DNA of 64,000 nt from Ralstonia insidiosa (GTDB lineage Bacteria; Pseudomonadota; Gammaproteobacteria; Burkholderiales; Burkholderiaceae). Positions 1 through 6,826 of this stretch are shown in pieces. The notes beneath the pieces are model-generated. The model made no database searches, had not been told where the DNA came from, and saw nothing but the letters and a program-made list of their open reading frames with translations. Every line of letters starts with the position of its first letter. Within the stretch, counting starts at the first letter, position 1. The position numbers and the translations under genes were made by a program. The stretch covers positions 2,232,001 through 2,296,000 of the forward strand of contig NZ_VZPV01000001.1 in the NCBI RefSeq assembly GCF_008801405.1, read 5' to 3'.

Positions 1-115
1 GACCACCGTGCGGGATAACCTGCGGCACGCGTCCATCTCGACGACGTCGATCTATCTGCATGGTGACGACGTGAAGCGGGCTCGGCAGATCAATGCGGCT
101 TTTGCGGCAGAATGA
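1..115 (+). CDS. Tyrosine recombinase (integrase), C-terminal end only
   Basis: The gene enters from the left edge and reads in frame from base 2 to a TGA at 113-115. The last 37 residues contain LRHASISTTSIYLH, the typical end of a tyrosine recombinase catalytic domain: a His-x-x-x-(S/T)-T segment followed by the nucleophile tyrosine in IYLH. It would cut and rejoin DNA for an integrated element lying mainly left of the window. It is not part of the filamentous prophage, which starts at 801. Its stop overlaps the next start (ATGA, 112-115), so the two are probably co-translated. Target site and relatives cannot be judged from this fragment. Confidence 0.8.
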   Translation, partial: TTVRDNLRHASISTTSIYLHGDDVKRARQINAAFAAE

Positions 116-555
116 AATCAAGGCCGCAATGGCCCGAAAGCCATTACCAATGGAGTCCGACCGTTATGAAGCCGACCTTCCAGGAGCGCCAAGAACTTAG
201 AAGTCAGTTTGCCAACGATGTCGACAGGATGGTGCTTTGCTTGCAAGCGACTGCCGTCACCGCCACAGATGATGAAGTCGTCCAGGCTTGGGCTGAGTAC
301 TCCGACGACAACCGTGCTGGTTGGCTAACTCTTCCAGAAAGTGATGAGACCTTACGCCAGCTTCTGATCAAGTATTTGACAATAACAAGGACACGACTCG
401 TTTGGCGCGTCACCGGCGTCGAAGCAACGGACGGGACCGGCGATTTCATCGTCCCGCTGCCATCGGAACTGCTTGAACAGTTGGGGTGGCAAATCGGCGA
501 GGAATTGGCGCTTGAACAAGTTGAACCCGGCACCGTGCGGTTGCGACGCACCTAG
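112..555 (+). CDS. AbrB/MazE-like DNA-binding domain protein
   Basis: This 147-residue protein is translationally coupled to the integrase by an ATGA overlap. The C-terminal 45 residues fit a swapped-hairpin AbrB/SpoVT fold: FIVPLPSELLEQLGW, then GEELALEQ and VRLRR, which matches the 'IPLPxELxxxLGxxxGDxLxLE' pattern of MazE-type antitoxins and AbrB regulators. The N-terminal 100 residues are acidic and unrecognised. No toxin gene follows it, so a regulator of the integrase-bearing element is as likely as an antitoxin. The fold assignment is by motif only. Confidence 0.6.
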   Translation: MKSRPQWPESHYQWSPTVMKPTFQERQELRSQFANDVDRMVLCLQATAVTATDDEVVQAWAEYSDDNRAGWLTLPESDETLRQLLIKYLTITRTRLVWRVTGVEATDGTGDFIVPLPSELLEQLGWQIGEELALEQVEPGTVRLRRT

Positions 556-800
556 GCAGTGTCTCCGCGGCGCGGGGAAGGTCAAAAGTGGTTACGGACA
601 GTCTTAACAGAATCGTGTCCCTAAAGGAACTCAACGATATTGGGGCACGCAACGCAGGTACCAAATGGCACAAGCGGTCGAATCTGACATTACGACGTAG
701 GGTTCCGTTGGAAAGTGGCGAATTTCGACCCATCTTTCCGTTGGAGCGGTGTGTTTGCGTCACATCTCGGCCCTGCCTTTTTACTACGAAACGCGTGTAA
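556..800. other. Non-coding stretch between the integrase element and dif
   Basis: No convincing gene is visible between the AbrB-like gene and the prophage. Frames of 70-105 codons exist on both strands but have no ribosome binding site and no recognisable protein character. This is chromosomal sequence or remnant of the left-hand element and leads directly into the dif-like site. Confidence 0.5.
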
Positions 801-817
801 TTTGCATTATGTTAAAT
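791..817 (+). other. Left attachment site, dif-like (XerC arm, centre, XerD arm)
   Basis: TTATGTTAAAT at 807-817 is identical to the XerD-binding arm of the E. coli dif site. The six bases before it, TTTGCA, are the central region. The preceding bases (AACGCGTGTAA, ending at 800) match the E. coli XerC arm GGTGCGCATAA at about 6 of 11 positions. This end therefore looks like the working chromosomal dif after phage insertion. An inverted pair AATTTGC (799-805) and GCAAATT (824-830) flanks the XerD arm. Confidence 0.75.
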
Positions 818-840
818 CACGACGCAAATTGTGGGCGCGT

Positions 841-1086
841 CTACAACAGGCGCTGCGTGCAATCCAGGCACGCGCGGAACCGGCAACCGCGTGACCGGCA
901 ACACATCAGCAAGTCCAGCACCTCCCTCTTCGAAACGCCTGCATCGAGCAGGCGTTTTTTCTTCTTCTCGATCTTCCTGTAGTAGCGCCTACGCGGCGCG
1001 TCTTGGATGCCACGGCGCAGATGCCGGATGTGCCAATAAAGGTTCCGGATCTCGCGCGCCAGCGCCCGCTTTTCATCGTCAGACAC
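841..1086 (-). CDS. Small basic phage protein, function unknown
   Basis: This is an 81-residue frame starting with GTG at 1086 behind AGGGG at a good distance. The N-terminal 60 residues look like a real protein: long charged helices with the segments EIRNLYWHIRHLRRG and RRRYYRKIEKKKKRLL. Small arginine-rich proteins of this look occur in betaproteobacterial and xanthomonad inoviruses (general impression). The C-terminal part overlaps the plus-strand terminator and the predicted repressor extension on the other strand, which lowers confidence. Function is unknown. Confidence 0.45.
   Translation of the reverse strand: MSDDEKRALAREIRNLYWHIRHLRRGIQDAPRRRYYRKIEKKKKRLLDAGVSKREVLDLLMCCRSRGCRFRACLDCTQRLL
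935..961 (+). terminator. Rho-independent terminator, plus strand
   Basis: An 8-bp stem ACGCCTGC (935-942) / GCAGGCGT (948-955) with a 5-base loop is followed by a T run at 955-960. In the integrated state no plus-strand gene ends just before it. In the circular phage the repressor frame, extended through the joined attachment site, would stop at 892-894 and this would be its terminator. Confidence 0.75.
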
Positions 1087-1134
1087 TTCGCCCCTGCGTG
1101 TTATCTTTACGCAACACTAGCAATGGGGTGCGCG

Positions 1135-1632
1135 ATGCGCAACATCAACCTGTGGACGATTTTGATCTGCCTTGCCGGCGGCCTATACGTCTACGAGTAC
1201 TACCCGCGAAACGGCGCCAAGATCGAAATTGCCATCCCGGCAGTCACCCATCAGGAACCGGCCGTAGCACCTGCACCTGAGCCGCCAAAGCCCGCACCAG
1301 TAGTCAACACACAGCCCACATACACGCCACCGCCACCAGCACCGGCGCAGCCACAGCAATCGGGCAGCATCGATCCGTGGACGGCCGAGCTAGCGCGCCA
1401 AGCTGACGCCCGCATCGCACGCCAACGCGGCGAGTGGGCAGCGCAAGACCGGCAAGCCGCCCAGGTACAGGCAGCGCAAGCAAACGCCGCTGCAGCAACC
1501 TGCATCGGTCTACGGCAAGAGAAAGAGGGAATTTTGGCGAGCCAACGCCACGGTGGGACGGCTCAATGGATGAACTATCTGAACGACCGGTTCCACACCG
1601 TCTCAGACGCGCTGTATCGCAACCGCTGCTGA
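1135..1632 (+). CDS. Membrane-anchored proline-rich phage protein, unknown function
   Basis: The start at 1135 is chosen for the GGGG six bases upstream; an ATG at 1123 is possible. The 165-residue protein has an N-terminal membrane segment (NLWTILICLAGGLYVYEYY), then a proline- and alanine-rich linker with PAPEPPKPAP and TPPPPAPAQP, an alanine/glutamine-rich helix, and a C-terminal domain with two cysteines (TCIGLRQ and YRNRC). The layout suggests a periplasm-spanning protein held in the inner membrane. It is one of only two plus-strand genes in the prophage and has its own terminator at 1674-1703, so it looks like an accessory gene. No family is recognised. Confidence 0.65.
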   Translation: MRNINLWTILICLAGGLYVYEYYPRNGAKIEIAIPAVTHQEPAVAPAPEPPKPAPVVNTQPTYTPPPPAPAQPQQSGSIDPWTAELARQADARIARQRGEWAAQDRQAAQVQAAQANAAAATCIGLRQEKEGILASQRHGGTAQWMNYLNDRFHTVSDALYRNRC

Positions 1633-1885
1633 AAATCCCAGCTGGAGATCCACACGATGGTTTTTGAAGGCCCGCGCCAGGACTAGCTTTGCTGGCGATT
1701 TTTCCTGCAGGAGAAAAGCGGGCTTGCAAGAGAGGGGGTGTTTGGATGTGGGCAGCCTTGTATGTACCTACCTGGTCGTACCCGCTGCTCGGTCCCGCCA
1801 GCCGCACTGGCCGTGCGACAACCGCCAGAGATCCCGCCCACGCCCCACCTCTACCGCCTGGTCATGGGCGCGGACACTCCCGACG
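1633..1885. other. Phage intergenic region with terminator; possible origin region
   Basis: This is the longest clearly non-coding stretch inside the prophage and lies where plus- and minus-strand genes converge. It contains the terminator at 1674-1703, a palindrome TCCTGCAGGA at 1703-1712, and further short GC-rich dyads around 1790-1850. Filamentous phages keep their strand origins and packaging hairpin in such a region, so it is the best candidate here. No nick site can be named. Confidence 0.35.
1674..1703 (+). terminator. Terminator behind the proline-rich phage gene
   Basis: CGCCAG (1675-1680) pairs with CTGGCG (1692-1697) across an 11-base loop and is followed by ATTTTT at 1698-1703. 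It sits about 40 bases after the stop of the plus-strand gene ending at 1632. Confidence 0.65.
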
Positions 1886-2089
1886 CTAGTCCATATCGAT
1901 CACGTCATCGATCGAGTGCAACGAGATCACCAAGCGCAGGCGCGACACCCCACGCTCCTTCATCGCACGCTCTATCAACTCCTCAAGCGTCACCGACCAA
2001 GCATCAGAGCCCCACGAGGTGTCAGCCAAAATCGAAAAGCGGTCAGGCACGCCACCAGGAACCTCGTTGATTCGCGTCAGATCCAGCAT
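1886..2089 (-). CDS. Small conserved-looking phage protein, unknown
   Basis: The protein has 67 residues and starts one base after the stop of the upstream gene (TGA-G-ATG), so it is translationally coupled. It begins MLDLTRINEVPGGVPDRFSI and has an amphipathic helix EELIERAMKERG followed by a strand-like RLRLVISL. It is soluble, with no membrane segment. It is the last gene of the minus-strand late operon. No family is recognised. Confidence 0.6.
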   Translation of the reverse strand: MLDLTRINEVPGGVPDRFSILADTSWGSDAWSVTLEELIERAMKERGVSRLRLVISLHSIDDVIDMD

Positions 2090-2090
2090 C

Positions 2091-2651
2091 TCAGCCTCGC
2101 AAGACTTTTTTCGTTACGCGCTTACGCGTAACAGGTTTGACAGCAACTTCACCACTGCCGACCTTGCCATAGACCTGCAGCAGCTCGATCTTGTAGTTAT
2201 CAATCGCCGCACGAGCTGAGACCAGCTCACGCGCCAACTGCTCAATCTCCCGCTCAGCATCAACGTTCTTATCGAGCTGAACAGACAACTCGTAACGCAC
2301 GCGAAACAACTCGTCGCAAACCTCAGCCAAATGATCGTTCTCACGGTCGCGCCCGTTCAAATAGCCTTCCAGCTCATCAATACGCTTACGAGCCTCCACC
2401 AGCTCAGCACGCAACCATTCCACCTCGAGGCGGCACTCATCGTAGGCATCAACGTCGGAAAGCATTTCCGTTACAGTCATGCACTTAGTAACGGATTTAG
2501 CCTCAACCGGCTGCTGAGCCTTGCGACGAGCTCGAAACGCTGCCTGCCGCTCTGCATTGCTCATCGCGTGCGCCTTGCGCGGACGACCACGGCCACGCTT
2601 CTGCTCTACACCAGCCAGCTCGCCAGTCACGTTATCCGTTACGTCACGCAT
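2091..2651 (-). CDS. Phage coiled-coil protein with AT-hook-like basic motif
   Basis: The start at 2651 (MRDVTDN) is preferred over a longer frame to 2738 because the latter would overlap the upstream gene, whose stop is at 2653. Of 186 residues, about 15-45 contain KRGRGRPRKAHAMSNAERQAAFRARRKA. The core RGRGRPRK resembles an AT-hook minor-groove binder, and AERQAAFRARR resembles basic helices of DNA-binding phage proteins. Residues 60-165 are a long coiled coil rich in Glu, Arg and Leu. A DNA-binding or packaging role is plausible but unproven. Its coding sequence and the region upstream contain many GTTACG motifs. Confidence 0.65.
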   Translation of the reverse strand: MRDVTDNVTGELAGVEQKRGRGRPRKAHAMSNAERQAAFRARRKAQQPVEAKSVTKCMTVTEMLSDVDAYDECRLEVEWLRAELVEARKRIDELEGYLNGRDRENDHLAEVCDELFRVRYELSVQLDKNVDAEREIEQLARELVSARAAIDNYKIELLQVYGKVGSGEVAVKPVTRKRVTKKVLRG

Positions 2652-2652
2652 A

Positions 2653-2847
2653 TCAACCCCACACCTTGACTGCAACGACGCAGAGCACCAGAAGGCTCGC
2701 AACACCGCCCCACAGCGCAACCTTAAGGCGCAGCGCACGACGACGACAGTCCTCCAGGAACATCTCCCGAATCTCCGGGATCGCCATCAGCTCAGACTCC
2801 GTATAAACCGGCCCGGAAACAACGGAATTATTCGTTACGTCACGCAT
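2653..2847 (-). CDS. Small single-pass phage membrane protein
   Basis: The protein has 64 residues: about 40 soluble residues with acidic stretches, then one C-terminal membrane segment (ALWGGVASLLVLCVVAVKV). A GGGAGG ribosome binding site precedes the ATG at 2847. The first five residues, MRDVT, and the DNA encoding them are the same as at the start of the next gene. The orientation suggests a C-tail-anchored protein in the inner membrane. No known family is recognised. Confidence 0.6.
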   Translation of the reverse strand: MRDVTNNSVVSGPVYTESELMAIPEIREMFLEDCRRRALRLKVALWGGVASLLVLCVVAVKVWG

Positions 2848-2878
2848 ATTCGCCTCCCGATCTGATGAATCTATTTTA

Positions 2879-2927
2879 CGTTACTCGTAACGGATATTCA
2901 ATTACTGTTACACTTTTCCCCGTAACG
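2879..2927. promoter_or_regulatory. Cluster of GTTAC/GTAAC motifs between zot and the small genes
   Basis: The gap between zot and the 64-residue gene carries CGTTAC (2879-2884) and CGTAACG (2886-2892) as a tight inverted pair, then GTTAC (2907-2911) and CGTAACG (2921-2927). Four copies in 49 bases suggest binding sites controlling the three downstream minus-strand genes. Further exact copies lie inside those genes. Confidence 0.45.
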
Positions 2928-2931
2928 AAAA

Positions 2932-4275
2932 TTACCCATGTGACCAATGCTGCGTTCCGTCGTACGCAGCACTGCGCCGGATATGCCGCGGCGGCGCGGC
3001 ATCGTCCGGGATGTTCGTAATGCTCGGCGGCAGATCCACGACGCCACGACCCATCACCTGGTCATCCTGGGCGGGCCAACCCTCCGGGCCAAAGTCCTGC
3101 ACACGCTCATCGCGTGCGCTGCGCAAATCAGCGCCAGACATCGCACGCACACCCTCGACCTGCTTCTCCGGCACCTTGCCGTAAATATCGATGGGCCACA
3201 TCGTCACGACGATGCGCCGCTCTCCCTTCGCCAGGATGACGTGCTGGCCGTACTGCGACTCCTGCACCTTCCAACCCAGCTCCTCCACGGTCGCGGCCGA
3301 CAGTCGCTCACGCACGCGTGATGAGTCGTCATACCAAGCGACCAGCACGTCGGCCTGGCCACGAGCACGTGCCCACCCTTCCAGGCGCGGCCGGTACTTC
3401 TTCGCCAGACCAGCAATGAAATCGTCGTCCTCCGGCGCTGGCTTCGGATCCGCAGCTTTCGCGGCCGGAGCTGCGGGAACCTTCTCAGCACCGGCCACCG
3501 GCGGCGTGCTCGAGCTCGTGACACTCGTTGTGACCACGTGCTTTTCCTCCGGCTTGGACCCAACCAAACCACCGCCCTTGAACAGGTACACGAGATAGCC
3601 GATAGCACCGAACGCAACCAAGGCGAAGAGCGGGATCCACACCCGGAAGGCCTTGGTCTTGAAAATATTCGCAGCACTGTCTTCCAGCGTATCGGTGTTC
3701 GTCGTGCCGTCGGTATGGCTCTTGTAGAGACCGAAGTACTTTTCCTCGTACTCCCCGGACCCGTCCGACACCTTCTCGAAGCGATCCCCCTTCTGCCCCT
3801 TCACCTTCTTGTAGACGGTCCACTTGAACTCGTTCGGCTTGCCGACCACGTCCTTCTTCTGGAACACATATTTCCGGTCGATACGACGCTTCCAGATGTT
3901 GTGCACGTCGTTCAGATCCTGCCCCATCAAGATAATGTCGATGCCGTCGTGACCGTGCTGCGTCACGAACTTCGTCATCGGCTTGTCCAGCGGCTTGAAG
4001 CTCGACGGCCAGTAATCCTGCGCCTCGTCCAACACGTAGAGCGCATCCTTCACGACGTGCTCATAGAGACGCGGCATATCCTCGTCACCGATGCACTTCA
4101 CCAGCTCGCGCACGCGCTCTACATCAACGCCGGTGAGCTCGGCAGCCATCTCCATGTTGAAGCCATCGACATTGGTGACAACATGCCGCCCCTTGATGAT
4201 CGCTTCGAGGATCCACTTCACAACGGCCGTGTACGATTTACCCGCACGCGGCAGACCTTCAAAGAAATTGATCAT
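2932..4275 (-). CDS. zot: Zot-like assembly/secretion ATPase (pI)
   Basis: This 447-residue protein is the inovirus morphogenesis protein that sits in the inner membrane and drives virion extrusion. The start at 4275 (MINFFEGLPRAGKSY) puts a Walker A-like GLPRAGKS at residues 7-14, as in other Zot/pI proteins, and a Walker B-like ALYVLDEAQD near residue 95. One membrane segment (VWIPLFALVAFGAIGYLVYL) at about 230-250 separates the cytoplasmic ATPase from a periplasmic tail with a Pro/Ala linker. The frame extends upstream, but that part overlaps the pVI-like gene. It follows that gene by four bases, as expected for coupled late genes. Confidence 0.9.
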   Translation of the reverse strand: MINFFEGLPRAGKSYTAVVKWILEAIIKGRHVVTNVDGFNMEMAAELTGVDVERVRELVKCIGDEDMPRLYEHVVKDALYVLDEAQDYWPSSFKPLDKPMTKFVTQHGHDGIDIILMGQDLNDVHNIWKRRIDRKYVFQKKDVVGKPNEFKWTVYKKVKGQKGDRFEKVSDGSGEYEEKYFGLYKSHTDGTTNTDTLEDSAANIFKTKAFRVWIPLFALVAFGAIGYLVYLFKGGGLVGSKPEEKHVVTTSVTSSSTPPVAGAEKVPAAPAAKAADPKPAPEDDDFIAGLAKKYRPRLEGWARARGQADVLVAWYDDSSRVRERLSAATVEELGWKVQESQYGQHVILAKGERRIVVTMWPIDIYGKVPEKQVEGVRAMSGADLRSARDERVQDFGPEGWPAQDDQVMGRGVVDLPPSITNIPDDAAPPRHIRRSAAYDGTQHWSHG

Positions 4276-4279
4276 GGTG

Positions 4280-4612
4280 TCACCACTGGCCGAGCGTAAA
4301 GAGCTTGCGCACGAACAGCCGGAACGCCACAGCACCCCCGAGCATCGCCAAGCCCTGCGGGATGTTGAAAACCGAAACGAAGTACAGGATGTCGCTGCCC
4401 ATCTGACCAATCAGCGACTGCAACGAGTACTGCGTAAGGAACTGAGGCGCCGGAGCCGCAGCGATCAACGAGGCAACTGCCGACAGGAACAGATCGAAGG
4501 CGGCAATCGCAAGGTCGATGGTGATGTCCCACATCGCCTGGAACACCGCGACAAAGACTTTCCCGAACCACGCCAGGACAGAAGACAGGGCATTGATGAT
4601 GGCATCAAACAT
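4280..4612 (-). CDS. Minor coat protein, pVI-like (DUF2523 type)
   Basis: This 110-residue hydrophobic protein has at least three membrane-like segments (FGKVFVAVFQAMW, AAFDLFLSAVASLIAA, GLAMLGGAVAFRLFV). It lies between the pIII-type gene and zot, exactly where inoviruses keep gene VI, and has the length and composition of DUF2523 proteins. pVI caps the virion end with pIII. It starts 12 bases after the pIII stop. The assignment rests on position and hydropathy. Confidence 0.8.
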   Translation of the reverse strand: MFDAIINALSSVLAWFGKVFVAVFQAMWDITIDLAIAAFDLFLSAVASLIAAAPAPQFLTQYSLQSLIGQMGSDILYFVSVFNIPQGLAMLGGAVAFRLFVRKLFTLGQW

Positions 4613-4624
4613 CGCTCAGCCCCC

Positions 4625-6196
4625 TCACAGAAAGGCAATCGCAAACGCGGCAAAGGCAGCGGCCGCGAGCACCGCATACCCGGCAATCTGATACGCCAAT
4701 GAAGCTGACGAGCTGCAGAAGATCGGCCCCAACGCAATCGACGGTGTCCAATCCGTCTGAGGCACGACCCACTGCGGACAAGTACCAGACGCATTCACGG
4801 TAAAAAAGCCCTGCACACCTGCCCCAATGGCAGAAGCCTTCACGGTGTTAGCAAAAGCGTTGAGCACATCTCCAAACGTCTTCGTCTTCTTGTCGTACAG
4901 CTTGATGTCCGGACTCACGAGCGTAGCCGTCGTCGGTTGCGGCTTGTCCTGCTGATTCGCCGGGTTGCCACCAGTTGCGGGCGGCGCTTGATCGGTCGTC
5001 GTCGTCGTCGTGGTGGTCGTGCTGCCGTCCGGATTCGTGACCGTTGTCGACGTCGATGTTGTTATCGTGGTCTGCCCCTCAACAGGGTTAGTCCGATCGT
5101 TGGTGCCCGTCACCGTGGTGGTCTTGGTCGTGGTGTTCGTCGTCGTCGTCTTGCTGCCATCGGCGTTGACCTTAGTAGACGAATCCGTCGAGGGCGCCGT
5201 CGTCACAGTTGCGGACGGGCACGACGTGCTATTCACCGCGCAACCGTTGTTCGTCCAGCTAGAACCGCCAGTAGAAAACGACACGCCGAAGCCAGTGCGC
5301 GAATCGCTATACAGGCCATAACACGGGTCAGAGGTAGACCCATCGGTGAGAGCCAGCGTCGGCCCACAGTTCATATCGTTGTAGATCGACGGCCACGAGT
5401 CAGGATGCGCCTTGATGGCACCCTGAATCTGCGCATCAGTAGCAGCCTGCTTCGGCGCAGACGGATCAGGAGAACACGCAGACCCACTATTCACATAACC
5501 AGTGGCGCAGGCGCCCGTTTGGTTCGCCCTGCTATACGGATAAAAATCCAAATCGCTCTTTAGAATTTTTGCAGTGCCGGTGTACGTACCATCACCATTG
5601 GCAACCACACCACCGTACTGATACCAAGTACTCGGCATGCTCGCCCTGCACGCAGCATCCGGACTATCGCCATACCCGCTGCCGCCACCAGCGCTGCCCC
5701 AATTGCAAAACCACTGATGCCCGTTAAACCCTACGTCACCCGCGCTGGCAGACAACGCAGGCGCAACTACCTGCCCGTTGCTATCAAGCGAAACATCACC
5801 ACCAAGGCGATTCATCAACGTCACCAAAGCAACGCCGCCGATGATGCCCCCACGAATGGCCGTCATGCCAACCGAAGCCATCACATCACCCGCCACCGCA
5901 GCAGTGCCCACGGCAGGAATGGCGACAGCAGCAACGCCCACAGCCGCAACACCAACGGTGATCGGTATCAGCACGTTCATCACGTTGTTGGACGGCGGTT
6001 GCGGCACACCATTACCGCTCTGTCTCGCTGACACATCGACGCCCACACTATTGCCCTGAATGCACATCTGCCCGGGCATCGTGCACCCACCGTAACCCAC
6101 TGCCGCGCGCGCCGAACCAGCCATCAATACGCCAGCGATCAGAAACACGCACGCCAAGTCGAGCAAAAACTCCGCAAACCTCAGACGCTTGTCCAT
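4625..6196 (-). CDS. Adsorption protein, pIII/TspB-like
   Basis: This 523-residue protein has a signal sequence (LACVFLIAGVLMAGSARA), a cysteine-containing N-terminal region, a Ser/Gly-rich middle with CGPTLAL and DPCYGLYSDS segments, a long threonine-rich linker with runs such as TTTTTTTT, and a C-terminal membrane anchor (YAVLAAAAFAAFAIAFL). That is the architecture of filamentous phage pIII and of TspB-family proteins in Neisseria and Ralstonia phages. It would bind the host pilus and TolA-type receptor and end virion assembly. It starts three bases after a 25-residue gene, suggesting coupling. Confidence 0.8.
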   Translation of the reverse strand: MDKRLRFAEFLLDLACVFLIAGVLMAGSARAAVGYGGCTMPGQMCIQGNSVGVDVSARQSGNGVPQPPSNNVMNVLIPITVGVAAVGVAAVAIPAVGTAAVAGDVMASVGMTAIRGGIIGGVALVTLMNRLGGDVSLDSNGQVVAPALSASAGDVGFNGHQWFCNWGSAGGGSGYGDSPDAACRASMPSTWYQYGGVVANGDGTYTGTAKILKSDLDFYPYSRANQTGACATGYVNSGSACSPDPSAPKQAATDAQIQGAIKAHPDSWPSIYNDMNCGPTLALTDGSTSDPCYGLYSDSRTGFGVSFSTGGSSWTNNGCAVNSTSCPSATVTTAPSTDSSTKVNADGSKTTTTNTTTKTTTVTGTNDRTNPVEGQTTITTSTSTTVTNPDGSTTTTTTTTTDQAPPATGGNPANQQDKPQPTTATLVSPDIKLYDKKTKTFGDVLNAFANTVKASAIGAGVQGFFTVNASGTCPQWVVPQTDWTPSIALGPIFCSSSASLAYQIAGYAVLAAAAFAAFAIAFL

Positions 6197-6199
6197 CGC

Positions 6200-6277
6200 T
6201 CAGCCCTCACTCAACCCACGAACAGCAGCAACACCGCACGCAGCGCCCAACAGGAAATACGCCAGCAACCAGAACAT
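6200..6277 (-). CDS. Very small hydrophobic protein, possible pVII/pIX-type tip protein
   Basis: This 25-residue frame is preceded by an excellent ribosome binding site, AGGGGG, just before the ATG at 6277. The peptide begins MFWLLAYFLLGAACGVAAV and ends with a short charged tail, so it is a single membrane helix. Its stop is three bases before the pIII-type start. pVII and pIX of Ff phages are 32-33-residue hydrophobic proteins encoded near gene VIII, so a tip protein role fits size and place. This is inference; no sequence family can be claimed. Confidence 0.55.
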   Translation of the reverse strand: MFWLLAYFLLGAACGVAAVRGLSEG

Positions 6278-6298
6278 GGGACCCCCTAAACCGTTAAC

Positions 6299-6326
6299 CA
6301 AAAACGGCCCGCACAAGGCGAGCCGT
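6299..6326 (-). terminator. Terminator directly behind the major coat gene
   Basis: Read on the minus strand, ACGGCTCGC pairs with GCGGGCCGT (6318-6326 and 6304-6312; one G-U pair) across a 5-base loop, followed by TTTTT. It separates the strongly expressed coat gene from the pIII-type gene, as the central terminator does in Ff phages. Confidence 0.8.
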
Positions 6327-6346
6327 CCGCACTGCAATGCGACCAA

Positions 6347-6568
6347 TCAGCGGAAGAAGCCGACCAGCTTGTTGACGGCCCACTTCGTCACGTTCGGCAC
6401 GATCTTCACCGCACCCATCGAAACGATCCCGGCACTCACAGTACCGATGGCCACCGCCGAAATGATGCTCGACAGGTCCGGACCAGTTGCCTGCGCCATC
6501 GCTGCACCAGCCGCACCAACCGTCAACGTGAGACCCACTGCGATCTTGTTGCCCAAATTGCCCTTCAT
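6347..6568 (-). CDS. Major coat protein precursor, pVIII
   Basis: The 73-residue precursor has a 25-residue signal peptide ending AAMA and a mature protein of about 48 residues. The mature part has the pVIII plan: a short N-terminus with an acidic residue (QATGPDLSS), a hydrophobic membrane-spanning helix (AVAIGTVSAGIVSMGAV), and a basic C-terminus (KWAVNKLVGFFR) that faces the DNA. AGGAG precedes the ATG. A strong terminator follows. Thousands of copies would form the virion sheath. Confidence 0.9.
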   Translation of the reverse strand: MKGNLGNKIAVGLTLTVGAAGAAMAQATGPDLSSIISAVAIGTVSAGIVSMGAVKIVPNVTKWAVNKLVGFFR

Positions 6569-6577
6569 GATTGACTC

Positions 6578-6826
6578 CTAGTCATTGAACATGGCGACCA
6601 AACGACCGATTGCGTAGCCCACCAAGTAGGACGCCGCCACCAGCCCAAATGCCGTCACAAACACTGTCGCCAAATCTGCCTGCGACGGAACCTGCATCCA
6701 CGTGTAGAACGTGGTCGCGTTCTGGAACTCCCCAGGCGTCAGCATCAGGTACCCCTGACACGCCTGCGGCGCATCGTTGGTCACCGTCAACGCGCCGCCG
6801 TCGGCGACCAGAACGCACTGAGCCAT
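6578..6826 (-). CDS. Small phage membrane protein
   Basis: The 82-residue protein has an N-terminal soluble half with two cysteines (CVLVADG, ACQGYL) and a C-terminal membrane segment (LATVFVTAFGLVAASYLVGYAIG). Its start overlaps the stop of the ssDNA-binding gene (TAATG). Its place between genes V and VIII is where inoviruses carry minor coat proteins of the pVII/pIX kind, so a virion tip role is possible. No family is recognised. Confidence 0.65.
   Translation of the reverse strand: MAQCVLVADGGALTVTNDAPQACQGYLMLTPGEFQNATTFYTWMQVPSQADLATVFVTAFGLVAASYLVGYAIGRLVAMFND

Noticed and set aside
112..555. Complete toxin-antitoxin pair with the AbrB-like protein as antitoxin
   Set aside because: No toxin-like frame follows it before dif, and the preceding gene is an integrase.
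588..800. Plus-strand frame of 70 codons before the prophage
   Set aside because: It has no recognisable protein character and no counterpart signals such as a terminator; it runs up to the dif site.
801..817. tRNA gene as the prophage attachment target
   Set aside because: No tRNA cloverleaf is present; the repeat matches the XerD arm of dif instead.
3538..4299. Plus-strand frame of 253 codons inside zot
   Set aside because: It is antisense to a well-supported ATPase gene and has no ribosome binding site.
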